A stretch of DNA of 64,000 bases, from positions 1 to 64,000 of IMG/VR virus record IMGVR_UViG_3300033273_000252; one strand, given 5' to 3'. Below, piece by piece: positions 15,004-22,588 of the stretch. The first letter of the stretch is position 1. Every line of letters begins with the position of its first letter. Below the pieces are notes generated by a model, which saw only the letters and a program-made list of their open reading frames with translations, did not search any database and was not told the origin of the DNA. A program made the translations under genes and the position numbers. The stretch is from a virus.

Positions 15004-15555
15004 TTACTTGTTTAGGATTAGACTAGCTTTTTGAATCACTTTTTGATTAGAAAGATATTTCGTAGTGTCCTCAAGAGTTCTACCAATGTTCTTTACTTCA
15101 TTAACAATCCACTCAACAGTTCCGAACTGAGGTCTATTGTTTACCATAACGTATTTACAATTACCTTCAAGGTCATTACCATTGTCAGTTTTGTAATTTG
15201 CATCTTCGTGTTCGTACATATCAATCATACCATTGAAACTTCCGTACTTCCACAACTGAACAAAGTTTTTGATTGTGTTGTAATCTTCGGTAGGAATCTC
15301 ACTACCATCTTGGTTAGTGACATAGACATCAAGTGAGTTACCCCCACTAAACCAACTAGCTTTGACCTTACAAAGGTAGTTTTTGTTGAGGTTCTTTACG
15401 AATTGTTTAGTCATTTGACCAGCCTCAGTTGGGCCGATGGAAAGGTATTTTTTACCTTTGTTATCACCCCAAGTATATTCTCTTAGAGCGGTCTTTCTTA
15501 CTTTGTAAGTCACACCTTGGAAACTTACTTCAATGTTTGGATTTTGTTTTTTCAT
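15004..15555 (-). CDS. LPD29-like domain protein, paralogue of the gene at 4145-4720
   Basis: 183 residues from the ATG at 15555 (MKKQNPN). It aligns end to end with the 4145-4720 protein: AGQMTKQFVKNLN, SWFSGGNSLDVYV, FNGMIDMYE and NNRPQFGTVE. The SGG-S-DV plus F-GM-D pattern is that of the LPD29 domain known from polyvalent proteins of mobile elements. Both copies are under the TTAACA-type promoter with almost the same leader length. Role unknown; perhaps early defence against host systems. Confidence 0.65.
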   Translation of the reverse strand: MKKQNPNIEVSFQGVTYKVRKTALREYTWGDNKGKKYLSIGPTEAGQMTKQFVKNLNKNYLCKVKASWFSGGNSLDVYVTNQDGSEIPTEDYNTIKNFVQLWKYGSFNGMIDMYEHEDANYKTDNGNDLEGNCKYVMVNNRPQFGTVEWIVNEVKNIGRTLEDTTKYLSNQKVIQKASLILNK

Positions 15556-15586
15556 ATCTTTATTATTAACTCTCAATCTTACAGTA

Positions 15587-15642
15587 CTAAAGTACGGATA
15601 ATATTTGAATTATCCAAACTTTTAATGTTAAATTTGTGTTAA
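15587..15642 (-). promoter_or_regulatory. promoter with phased TTAACA direct repeats
   Basis: TTAACA copies at 15642-15637 and 15631-15626, TTG (15617-15615), 20 bp, TACTTTAG (15594-15587), TACTGTAAG. The upstream repeat overlaps the stop of the preceding gene. Confidence 0.75.
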
Positions 15643-15890
15643 ACTTTTCCCATATTCATTGTATGGATACCTAACTCACGATTAAGGGCCCGAGTCTCGG
15701 CGTTGTCTAACATATGAGTTGGAACGATGTAAGACTCGTATCGTGAATTGGTTCTGACAATATCAAGTTTACCTATCGTGTAAAGGTACTTATGGTCGTA
15801 GTAATGTTGAACCTCCTTCTCACGATATATCTTATTTTCTTCAGCGATATCTTGGAGGGCCATTTGTTGAACTGACATCTTGTTTTTCAT
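15639..15890 (-). CDS. hypothetical protein (83 aa)
   Basis: An 83-residue protein beginning MKNKMSVQQMALQDIAEEN, rich in Tyr, His and Arg, with no recognised domain. ATG is 19 nt below the -7 box of the promoter at 15910-15965. Its promoter and small size place it with the early-type genes. Confidence 0.65.
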   Translation of the reverse strand: MKNKMSVQQMALQDIAEENKIYREKEVQHYYDHKYLYTIGKLDIVRTNSRYESYIVPTHMLDNAETRALNRELGIHTMNMGKV

Positions 15891-15909
15891 CTCTCTTAAT
15901 CTTACAGTA

Positions 15910-15965
15910 CTAATGTAAGGAATAAGTTTGAGATATCCAAATTTTAAATGTTAAATTTATGTTAA
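15910..15965 (-). promoter_or_regulatory. promoter with phased TTAACA direct repeats
   Basis: TTAACA at 15965-15960 and 15954-15949, TTG (15940-15938), 20 bp, TACATTAG (15917-15910), TACTGTAAG. Overlaps the end of the sulfotransferase-like gene. Confidence 0.75.
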
Positions 15966-16588
15966 AGTTTTCGTAGTGGAAACAAGGGCTGTTTGGGTTT
16001 AGAATCCCATAAATGGTCATAATTATCCCACTTACCATACCCTAACTTATCATAGTCAACTTTAAATCGTTTGTAAACCGCTTCTCTTAATTGCTCTTCA
16101 TCCCAATTATATCCTTTAGGAATATATGTTCTTCCAACTGATGGGACATCTAATACATAATCATCTGGCATAAATGGTAATAACCGAATGTCATCTTGTA
16201 TCGTTTCAGCGTGAATAATATAATCTATTCGTGGATTTGTATTTATTGATATCCCATATGAAGTCCAAGCTTGAAACCAATCATTGTTCATTTCAAGTAT
16301 GGCTGTTAATGGGTCAACATTAACTCGTTTTAATTGATTTCTATCATTTTGAGCATACTTCCAATATGATAACCATCGATAATATGGGTGTCTTACTAAA
16401 GTAATGTGTAAGTAATCATCTTCGGCTTCTTCAGGCCAATTGTTAACGTGAGTAAAATCCGATGGGTGGTCTTCACTTGGCCAATGTGGGTTGAGGTCGC
16501 AGTGTTTTTTGAAAATGTCTCTGACAGTTCTACTACCCGCTTTAGGAGGGGCTGTCCATACAAATCTATTTTTGTGACTTATATTCAC
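15962..16588 (-). CDS. sulfotransferase-like protein
   Basis: 208 residues. The 5'-phosphosulfate loop PPKAGSRTVR at residues 14-23 and the 3'-phosphate-binding segment LVRHPYYRWLSYW at ~64-76 match PAPS-dependent sulfotransferases of the carbohydrate type. It would move a sulfate from PAPS to a sugar or other acceptor. Starts with GTG sharing a base with the upstream stop (TAGTG), so it is co-translated with the 2OG oxygenase. No membrane segment, unlike Golgi enzymes. Sulfotransferases are uncommon in phages. Confidence 0.75.
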   Translation of the reverse strand: MNISHKNRFVWTAPPKAGSRTVRDIFKKHCDLNPHWPSEDHPSDFTHVNNWPEEAEDDYLHITLVRHPYYRWLSYWKYAQNDRNQLKRVNVDPLTAILEMNNDWFQAWTSYGISINTNPRIDYIIHAETIQDDIRLLPFMPDDYVLDVPSVGRTYIPKGYNWDEEQLREAVYKRFKVDYDKLGYGKWDNYDHLWDSKPKQPLFPLRKL

Positions 16589-17172
16589 TACTTTTCAGTA
16601 TCAAAAAAGAATGTTTGAAATAATCTACCATCAAGTAGACCTTGACCAAAATAGTCCATAGACATATGAAAGTGGTCACCTCTATATAATACAAGTCTAT
16701 TGTATTTGTTTGCTAATCTATCTACCAACTCCCATTTAGTCATATCTTGAGAGTCATTATAGATTTCAGATAGTAACTCATTATTGTATGACCCATCTTC
16801 ATTTTTTGGAGCCATAGTAAGTCCTGTTGGTTTGTGTCTAAATAAACCAGTCCCACTACTTAAAGGTGCATCGGGTGTCAAATAACAAACTCCCGCCCAC
16901 TTTGTAGTTTGGTCTGCGTGAATCCAACTTCTATCTCGTGAAGTTGTGTATTGGTAAGCGCCGGTGTATTGTTCATCTGACCAATAAGTTACACTACCAT
17001 AAAATGGTTTTACTACATTTTCGATTGTACCTTTTATTGAATCATTTAAAAACGAAGTAGTTCGTGGGCCTGGATAATTTCCACGAACTGAAAAGTCTTG
17101 TTCTAACGCTTGTTCTCTGACTGAATCTACATCTGAGTAGAAATCATCAATAATATACGCTGATATTTGCAT
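16588..17172 (-). CDS. 2OG-Fe(II) oxygenase-like protein (DUF6445 type)
   Basis: 194 residues. Likely iron ligands are HAD at residues 85-87 and His169 in HFHMSMDYFG; Arg183 in DGRLFQTFFF would bind 2-oxoglutarate. Spacing and the C-terminal LFQTFFF match small DUF6445-type oxygenases often seen in T4-like marine phages. Substrate unknown; hydroxylation of a protein side chain or small molecule is possible. Coupled to the sulfotransferase gene, so the two may act in sequence. Confidence 0.7.
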   Translation of the reverse strand: MQISAYIIDDFYSDVDSVREQALEQDFSVRGNYPGPRTTSFLNDSIKGTIENVVKPFYGSVTYWSDEQYTGAYQYTTSRDRSWIHADQTTKWAGVCYLTPDAPLSSGTGLFRHKPTGLTMAPKNEDGSYNNELLSEIYNDSQDMTKWELVDRLANKYNRLVLYRGDHFHMSMDYFGQGLLDGRLFQTFFFDTEK

Positions 17173-17175
17173 AAC

Positions 17176-17319
17176 TTAGATTGTTCTATATCTTCTTTTG
17201 TTATTTAGTTTAAGTCTATACGACTTACCCATATAACTTTTTGATTGTACTCTATCGTTAAAATCGTTTCTAATGGTATTTAATTGTGTATTACCATTTT
17301 CTTGATTATTATTATTCAT
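17176..17319 (-). CDS. hypothetical basic protein (47 aa)
   Basis: ATG at 17319, TAA at 17176-17178. Asn-rich N-terminus followed by a strongly basic part (KSYRLKLNNKRRYRTI). It fills an otherwise empty gap between two coding genes. Possibly nucleic-acid-binding; no family recognised. Confidence 0.5.
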   Translation of the reverse strand: MNNNNQENGNTQLNTIRNDFNDRVQSKSYMGKSYRLKLNNKRRYRTI

Positions 17320-17320
17320 A

Positions 17321-18250
17321 TTACATATTTTTAGTGATAACATCAGGTGCGTTATCTTTCACCCATTGGAACAACTTGTCCTTCCAAACCTTCTCAGGTA
17401 GAATTCCACTACCAGCCTTTTTAACTGGTAATGATAAGAATCCTTTTGCTATACCTTTTACACTTTTACCTTCAGCGTCTTTATAGAATACTGTATGTTG
17501 TGGGTTATTAAGAATAACATCAACTCTACCATTCATACCCTTTGGTAATGCTCTTGTTACTAAAGACCAAACCGTGTTAGCAGCACCTTCGTGAGTTTTC
17601 AATAGAATATCTTCAGGCACCATTCTTTCACGACCTTTGTTATTTTCCATAGCAGTTACATAATTCGTAAGAATCCAAGTAAGGTGAATATTCTTTGAAT
17701 CATATCCTGCTTTTTTCAACTGAGGAAGTACATCAGTAACATCTGATAAATCCTTAGCCGTGATATCAAACATAATATTAGGTAATGTATCAGGATTATC
17801 TTTTCCTTTTAACAAATACATTAAAGAGTTATCCTTGATACCCATAGCTTTTACTAAGTTATGTAAAACACCAACGTGGTCAGGATTCTTTAGATTTAAA
17901 TTACGAAGAGTTTGTTTAATACCAGTTGGAGTTTCCGAATTGAATACCTTTTGTACAAGTGCCATATCTTTTGGTTTAATGTTTTTACCATATTTTCTAA
18001 TAATAGTACCAACATCAATTTTACCCAAACGATTCAATCTCTGAAGTTGTTTCTTCATTTTATCAACATCACGAACTTTGAATCCGGCGGAATCCAAGAA
18101 GTGTGACCCTGCGAATCCTTTACCAGAACCAGCACCACCAGCCAAGAATACCACTTGACCATAAGGTTTTCTATTACCATAAGTAATCAACTTTTCATCA
18201 AGTTGTTCTTCATTGATTACTTCCATTATTAATTTTTTAATAAAATTCAT
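17321..18250 (-). CDS. P-loop kinase of the zeta-toxin type
   Basis: 309 residues. Walker A GGAGSGKG at residues 38-45, preceded by the strand QVVFLA; later ITAKDLSDV and a long helical C-terminal part resemble zeta-toxin/AAA_33 kinases of T4-like phages. The N-terminus MNFIKKLIMEVINEEQ is a short amphipathic leader separated from the domain, reminiscent of the capsid-targeting peptides of T4 internal proteins that end in an [LI]xE protease site. Substrate unknown; zeta toxins phosphorylate UDP-GlcNAc. Confidence 0.65.
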   Translation of the reverse strand: MNFIKKLIMEVINEEQLDEKLITYGNRKPYGQVVFLAGGAGSGKGFAGSHFLDSAGFKVRDVDKMKKQLQRLNRLGKIDVGTIIRKYGKNIKPKDMALVQKVFNSETPTGIKQTLRNLNLKNPDHVGVLHNLVKAMGIKDNSLMYLLKGKDNPDTLPNIMFDITAKDLSDVTDVLPQLKKAGYDSKNIHLTWILTNYVTAMENNKGRERMVPEDILLKTHEGAANTVWSLVTRALPKGMNGRVDVILNNPQHTVFYKDAEGKSVKGIAKGFLSLPVKKAGSGILPEKVWKDKLFQWVKDNAPDVITKNM

Positions 18251-18251
18251 A

Positions 18252-18425
18252 TTACTCCTTCGACCTGTATGGGAACATACGATTTAGCTTTTCTCTGCGC
18301 TTATTACAACCACAGTCTTCTTTACCAGCAACCTCAGCAATTTTTTCTGCTAGTTTATCTAATTTAGTAGCTGATGTGATTTTAGCGACTGTGTCACCTA
18401 ATCCTTTTGATTTGTTGTTACTCAT
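18252..18425 (-). CDS. small conserved phage protein (57 aa, CGC motif)
   Basis: ATG at 18425, 8 bp inside the ClpS-like gene; TAA at 18252-18254. The product (GLGDTVAKITSATKLDKLAEKIA, then DCGCNKRREKLNRMFPY) matches a short protein I recall from many Bacteroidota and marine phage genomes, always of unknown role. The conserved DCGCxKR may bind metal or nucleic acid. Confidence 0.7.
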   Translation of the reverse strand: MSNNKSKGLGDTVAKITSATKLDKLAEKIAEVAGKEDCGCNKRREKLNRMFPYRSKE

Positions 18426-18645
18426 ATTCAGTTCTAAGCTCTACATTAAATCCATATTCTCTAAAAACTTCATATAATTCCTCAGCAGTAGGGCCTTCGT
18501 ATATCCTACACTCACCTGATGTGTGAACTATATTAGCGATAGACATCCCTTGAGTGGTAGGATATGATAGATACTTTCTACACATAGATACTACCTCATC
18601 AAAAGAGTGTACGTTATCATTTAATAAATATAGTGATACTTTCAT
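18418..18645 (-). CDS. ClpS-like protease adaptor
   Basis: 75 residues, almost exactly the ClpS core. YLLNDNVHSFDEVV at residues 6-19 corresponds to the NDD..T/SFD..V segment, IVHTSGECRIYEG at ~39-51 to the conserved VHxxGxC..xxG, and the C-terminal EELYEVFREYGFNVEL to the last helix and strand. It is close to the Bacteroidota form of ClpS. ClpS brings N-end-rule substrates to ClpAP and inhibits other substrates. The phage copy lacks the N-terminal extension that acts on ClpA, so it could block rather than deliver. Confidence 0.7.
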   Translation of the reverse strand: MKVSLYLLNDNVHSFDEVVSMCRKYLSYPTTQGMSIANIVHTSGECRIYEGPTAEELYEVFREYGFNVELRTEYE

Positions 18646-18833
18646 TAAAGGTCAAAATATATAACTTGTTTAATATTGTACTCTGATTTAAAGGTTTGTA
18701 TACGCTCGGCTAACTCCGATTCTTTACAAACCTCTGCTTTTACATTTATACCATCTTCGGTTTGGACATATATTAGTCGGTCACCTTTTAAACTCTTTAC
18801 TTCTTCATCGAGTCTTTTTATTATCAGATTCAT
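18645..18833 (-). CDS. hypothetical protein (62 aa)
   Basis: A 62-residue protein (MNLIIKRLDEEVKSLKG and onward) with a strand-helix-strand feel and no recognised motif. TAATG coupling to the ClpS-like gene. Confidence 0.6.
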   Translation of the reverse strand: MNLIIKRLDEEVKSLKGDRLIYVQTEDGINVKAEVCKESELAERIQTFKSEYNIKQVIYFDL

Positions 18834-19020
18834 TGTTATTCTCCAATGTACTCATAAGTTCAACAATATGTTGACACTTTTTGTAGTCTTCTATCTTTTC
18901 ATAGTAGTCTAACATTTTTTTCAAAACACGTTTTTTAGTAGATAAATCGACCATCTCAGGATTATACAATAAAATATCGTATACTTCATCGATAGCCTTA
19001 TCTATGTACTCTTCACTCAT
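18805..19020 (-). CDS. hypothetical helical protein (71 aa)
   Basis: 71 residues, mostly helical and charged (VLKKMLDYYEKIEDYKKCQHIVEL), with a polar Asn-rich tail that overlaps the next gene by 29 bp. No recognised domain. Confidence 0.55.
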   Translation of the reverse strand: MSEEYIDKAIDEVYDILLYNPEMVDLSTKKRVLKKMLDYYEKIEDYKKCQHIVELMSTLENNNESDNKKTR

Positions 19021-19057
19021 AAATATATTTTGGAAAATTAATAAAACTAATTTTTGA

Positions 19058-19432
19058 TTATTTTAATGCTTCTGATAGAATCCAACCTAACAAACCAATG
19101 ATACCGCTGAAAAGAACCCATAATGCTCTACTTACACCAGATTTCCAATCTTGTAACTTTTCTATCTCAGTTTCTAACTCAAGAATTCGTTCGTTACTAC
19201 CTTCAGAAGCTTCTCTATGTTCTGTGTTTTTATTTACACGAACAATTACACCATTTTCTGGATTAAGTAATGTATACTTAATATCGGACATATCTTCTTT
19301 TAAATCGTGATACACATTCTTGATTTCAGTAATATCACTTTGCATTCGTTTCAACTCACCATTTGGAAGTTTAGTTTTCATTACTGATAACTCTTCAAGA
19401 ATATTTTCTAATATGTCTTTTTGTGTAGCCAT
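19058..19432 (-). CDS. coiled-coil protein with C-terminal membrane anchor (124 aa)
   Basis: From ATG at 19432 (MATQKDILENILEEL): a long coiled coil (residues ~1-95) followed by one membrane helix (ALWVLFSGIIGLLGWILS) at the C-terminus. This topology is shared with XhlA-type haemolysin/lysis accessory proteins of phages and with tail-anchored spanin-like proteins. The frame is open up to 19459, but that part overlaps the upstream gene. Confidence 0.6.
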   Translation of the reverse strand: MATQKDILENILEELSVMKTKLPNGELKRMQSDITEIKNVYHDLKEDMSDIKYTLLNPENGVIVRVNKNTEHREASEGSNERILELETEIEKLQDWKSGVSRALWVLFSGIIGLLGWILSEALK

Positions 19433-19449
19433 TTTAAATCCTCTTAGTA

Positions 19450-19716
19450 CTATGTCCAAATAGCGGATGCGATTGATTGTACTAACGAGTTTTCACCAGA
19501 GACATCAGTAGCATCACCATTATCTTCAACAAATCTATAAATAAATCTATGAATTTTATTTTCTACTGGTAAATCATTATCAGAAACATCATCAATTGTA
19601 ACCTTTTCGTGAATGAGAATATAAGGATGAGCTATATTCATACCAGCGTCACCATCAGGGTCTTCTGCTAAATATACATCAGCGTGTAAAAAGTCGATTG
19701 TTTTTGTTATTGCCAT
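19450..19716 (-). CDS. hypothetical protein (88 aa)
   Basis: An 88-residue acidic beta-rich protein (DVYLAEDPDGDAGMNIAH, then HRFIYRFVEDNGDATDV). No recognised domain; could be a small virion protein given its position among envelope/virion-type genes, but this is a guess. Confidence 0.6.
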   Translation of the reverse strand: MAITKTIDFLHADVYLAEDPDGDAGMNIAHPYILIHEKVTIDDVSDNDLPVENKIHRFIYRFVEDNGDATDVSGENSLVQSIASAIWT

Positions 19717-19744
19717 AATTTATAAATTTATATACTAATAAGTA

Positions 19745-20314
19745 TTACAAACATTCCAAGAACGTATCGGAAATATAATTTTCTAATAGTTCTTTCTTTT
19801 CATTAGAATTTAAGTGTTCAACGGTTAGAACCGATTTGATTCTAACATTAGGATATTTCTTTTGTAGACTAGCAACTGCTCTTACATTTTTGATTGAGTC
19901 ATCCATAAATGCAATATCAGTATATCCCTTTGAAATATGTTTTTCAATCCAACGAGCTTTATCCATTGGGTCGTTAGAACCAAGAGTTACAGGATAAACA
20001 TTCAACCCATACTCATCTTTGAAGAATTTTCTGATAGGGAATCCTAACTTCCTTGCAGTTAGAATAGTCACCTTCTTTTGTGGATTCTTCAACATTCGTT
20101 GGAGTAGTTTGAAGTTCTTCTTGATGACTTGTGGATTATTTAACATACGATTAAAGTCTCTGAAATCGTACTCATCACCTGGCTTTTCATTATACTTTGC
20201 GTATTCTTCTGGTGAAAGGGCGGTCTCAGTCCCATCTTTGTGTTTTACATAGATGTACGATGCAGTCGTTGCCAACGTGTCATCAAAATCAAATACTCTT
20301 AATACTCTAGCCAT
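19745..20314 (-). CDS. HAD-superfamily phosphatase
   Basis: 189 residues with all four HAD motifs: I FDFDDTLATT (residues 8-17), II TILTARK near 84, III a Lys in KARWIEKH near 118, IV IAFMDDSIKN near 135. Resembles the 3'-phosphatase half of polynucleotide kinases and phage HAD proteins annotated as such, but there is no kinase domain. Cytoplasmic. Substrate may be a nucleic-acid end or a sugar phosphate. Confidence 0.75.
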   Translation of the reverse strand: MARVLRVFDFDDTLATTASYIYVKHKDGTETALSPEEYAKYNEKPGDEYDFRDFNRMLNNPQVIKKNFKLLQRMLKNPQKKVTILTARKLGFPIRKFFKDEYGLNVYPVTLGSNDPMDKARWIEKHISKGYTDIAFMDDSIKNVRAVASLQKKYPNVRIKSVLTVEHLNSNEKKELLENYISDTFLECL

Positions 20315-20315
20315 A

Positions 20316-20597
20316 TTATTCGTTTACAAATATAATCTCATCACCAACGTGCATATGAGCCTTCTTTAATGTTGGTGCTAATAAAGGATGTTCTGCCATC
20401 GAACTATGCGCAGCGTGAACACAGTATGGGCAATTTTCCTCATATACCTTATCAAGAGTTTCAATCACATCTTCAGTTTTAAGTTTGATTTCAACGATAT
20501 CTTTTTGAATCTCTAATGTTGTGTTTAAAACCCAAGCACATACACCTAATATAAGTGTACCTGCAAGTCCTGTTATTATTTTACTATCTAATTTCAT
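20316..20597 (-). CDS. single-span membrane protein (93 aa)
   Basis: N-terminal signal anchor (IITGLAGTLILGVCAWVL) and a coiled-coil-like stretch (IQKDIVEIKLKTEDVIETL), then a Cys/His-rich part CPYCVHAAH that could bind a metal or form a disulfide. Predicted orientation: most of the protein in the periplasm. Related in general layout to the proteins at 22230 and 23780. Function unknown. Confidence 0.6.
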   Translation of the reverse strand: MKLDSKIITGLAGTLILGVCAWVLNTTLEIQKDIVEIKLKTEDVIETLDKVYEENCPYCVHAAHSSMAEHPLLAPTLKKAHMHVGDEIIFVNE

Positions 20598-20612
20598 AAA
20601 ATATCTTCTTTC

Positions 20613-21368
20613 TTAATTTAATGTTGGAAGTCCACCAATCTTTGGGATTCGTTTCTTCCATTTGTTGTAAATCAATTCTCTATTCTTCTTACTGATAATA
20701 CCATCATCAACAAGCGAATCTAAATAATCATCAACCACTTTCTGATATGGTTGTTTGATTGTCTTTGCTTTAGAGTACAATCCGTGGATGTTTGCATCTA
20801 CCTCTTTTGGTAGTAAGAAGTATTTGTAATACAATTTCTCATCACCACGAATTTTTTGTCTCATTTTGAGGTCACCTCTCATCCATTTTGAATACTTAGA
20901 GCCGTGTGACTTTCTTCCGTGAGTCAGATGTTCAATCTCGTGTCTTACCAAATCTCTGAATACCGGTTGAATCTTTGAGAAGATTTTCTCACCATCTTCA
21001 GGATTTACAGCCAATACCACATTGATTGATGGGTAATCTTCATCAGTCTCAGCAGAACCATCTATGTAAAACTTACCACGAGATACACCTCTTTTACTCA
21101 ATGCAAACTTTAACGATACCTCAAAATCCATATTAGAAACGGGGTCGTTGAACTCACCAACATAGATATCCCTACTCTCCATCTCAAACATATCACCAAT
21201 AGACATACCCATTGGTTCTTTACGAATGTTGTATCCTTTGTAGGGTTTTGGGTCTTCAGGCGTTCCACTTGACTTCATTGCGTCTTTAACAACCTTGAAC
21301 AATTTCTTGTTCACCATTCCGACCACTTTATCGTACATTCCTTCTAATATGAGACTCTTTAATTTCAT
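20613..21368 (-). CDS. putative zincin-like virion protein
   Basis: 251 residues. RHEIEHLTHG near residue 143 contains HExxH, and a later Glu (LPKEVDANIHG) may be the third zinc ligand. The N-terminus MKLKSLILEGM is a short leader of the type that targets T4 internal proteins to the capsid and is cut after [LI]xE. The -7 box of its promoter ends 2 bp above the ATG, so the mRNA is nearly leaderless or translation starts at ATG 21338. Substrate unknown. Confidence 0.6.
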   Translation of the reverse strand: MKLKSLILEGMYDKVVGMVNKKLFKVVKDAMKSSGTPEDPKPYKGYNIRKEPMGMSIGDMFEMESRDIYVGEFNDPVSNMDFEVSLKFALSKRGVSRGKFYIDGSAETDEDYPSINVVLAVNPEDGEKIFSKIQPVFRDLVRHEIEHLTHGRKSHGSKYSKWMRGDLKMRQKIRGDEKLYYKYFLLPKEVDANIHGLYSKAKTIKQPYQKVVDDYLDSLVDDGIISKKNRELIYNKWKKRIPKIGGLPTLN

Positions 21369-21370
21369 TA

Positions 21371-21400
21371 CAATATACGAATAATTTTTTAAATATCCAA
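21371..21400 (-). promoter_or_regulatory. Bacteroidota-type promoter abutting the start codon
   Basis: TTG (21400-21398), 20 bp ending ATTATTCG, TATATTG (21377-21371); ATG follows at 21368. It overlaps the 3' end of the upstream gene. Confidence 0.7.
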
Positions 21401-22210
21401 CTTTTGGTCGGGTGTTTTGAAATCTTTTTTACGCATCACAGTCTTTGCGATTGCTCTATTTGCTTGCTTCATAAATGGAATGTTGATGTTTGTTCTATCA
21501 TCAACTGCCACTACTGAATTGTATTTGTTTAGAAAGTCAACAAACTCTTTCTTATGTTTAGATAATCGTTTGAAGAATCCAATCAACTCCGCTGAAGTAA
21601 TCTCCTTCCCATTCCGAGGGTCGTTCAATCTATCAAAGAAGTGTTTGTCGGTTAGGACTACATCTACTGGATTGAGTTTCTTATCAGCAAATTGGTCAAT
21701 CTTCTGAAGGTCTCCCATTGGGATTTCATTTAGAGTGTTTTCATCAAGAAGTCTATATTTTAAAAGTGGTTTACCATTGATTGTGATGTCACCTTTTTCG
21801 TTTTTACCGATTGACTTCACTACAATTCTTTTATTCTTGAATTTACCACCAAGAATTGTATCACCTACTTTGATTGGGATTTTGATGTCTTCACCAATTG
21901 GTTTCATCCCAGCAGACTTTCTCAATTTGTTGAGTTGGTCGAGTGTCTTCTTTTGAGCAGGTGAGCCAGGCATTTGTCTCATTGCCTTGTTGATAAGTTT
22001 CATCATCTCAAGGTCAGTACCTTCTTGAATCTTGGCGTTCATATGTTTCTTATACAAATACATAAGGAATGGAGTGAGCTCCTTTACCATCTTCGCCTTT
22101 TCTTTCTGAAAATTGTGCGATACCGTCACCTTATCCCCTGCTTTAGGTGGATGGTGGATGGTCTGAACAGCTGACCTTTTTATTTGTTTTGTAGTGATTC
22201 CAAGCGGCAT
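21389..22210 (-). CDS. hypothetical protein (273 aa), possible virion/internal protein
   Basis: 273 residues, lysine-rich and helical in the N-terminal third (KEKAKMVKELTPFLMYLYKK), then a small beta-like segment (VGDTILGGKFKNKRIVVKSIG), then another helical part. No catalytic motif recognised. Its place directly before the zincin-like gene suggests a related role, perhaps as a packaged protein. Confidence 0.6.
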   Translation of the reverse strand: MPLGITTKQIKRSAVQTIHHPPKAGDKVTVSHNFQKEKAKMVKELTPFLMYLYKKHMNAKIQEGTDLEMMKLINKAMRQMPGSPAQKKTLDQLNKLRKSAGMKPIGEDIKIPIKVGDTILGGKFKNKRIVVKSIGKNEKGDITINGKPLLKYRLLDENTLNEIPMGDLQKIDQFADKKLNPVDVVLTDKHFFDRLNDPRNGKEITSAELIGFFKRLSKHKKEFVDFLNKYNSVVAVDDRTNINIPFMKQANRAIAKTVMRKKDFKTPDQKLDI

Positions 22211-22229
22211 TACAATCGTTCCATTAATT

Positions 22230-22559
22230 TTATTTGTGTTTTGCGTTTTCTATTTCTAACTCTTTTACTACTTTTCTTAGTTCATCTACTTCTTTTTGTA
22301 AGTATTCGATTCTAAGGTCTTGTTTTGCGTCATCAGGTAATGCACCCATTTCACCTCTTGGCCACTTTACTCTAAATTCGTGATTTAATTCAACATCATC
22401 TTGCATTCTAATTACATCTAATTGTAATTGAGAAATCTCTGCGGTTAAACTAAACCAAACACCTGCGACAGATACAATACCTAATACCATTCCTATCAAT
22501 GCTTTAATGTCTAATTGTACTTTAGACTTTTCACCTATTATGTTTTCTTGCGCTTCCAT
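22230..22559 (-). CDS. membrane-anchored coiled-coil protein, paralogue of 23780-24064
   Basis: 109 residues: short polar N-terminus, LDIKALIGMVLGIVSVAGVW as the membrane helix (~17-36), and a C-terminal coiled coil (IEYLQKEVDELRKVVKEL). Shares GExxK..LD.K..G, then WF.L.A.I, with the gene at 23780, so the two are paralogues. I recall similar proteins in marine T4-like phages without known role. Possibly a holin/spanin-like or virion membrane protein. Confidence 0.65.
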   Translation of the reverse strand: MEAQENIIGEKSKVQLDIKALIGMVLGIVSVAGVWFSLTAEISQLQLDVIRMQDDVELNHEFRVKWPRGEMGALPDDAKQDLRIEYLQKEVDELRKVVKELEIENAKHK

Positions 22560-22588
22560 TGGTTATTTATCTCCTATTAATATAAATG

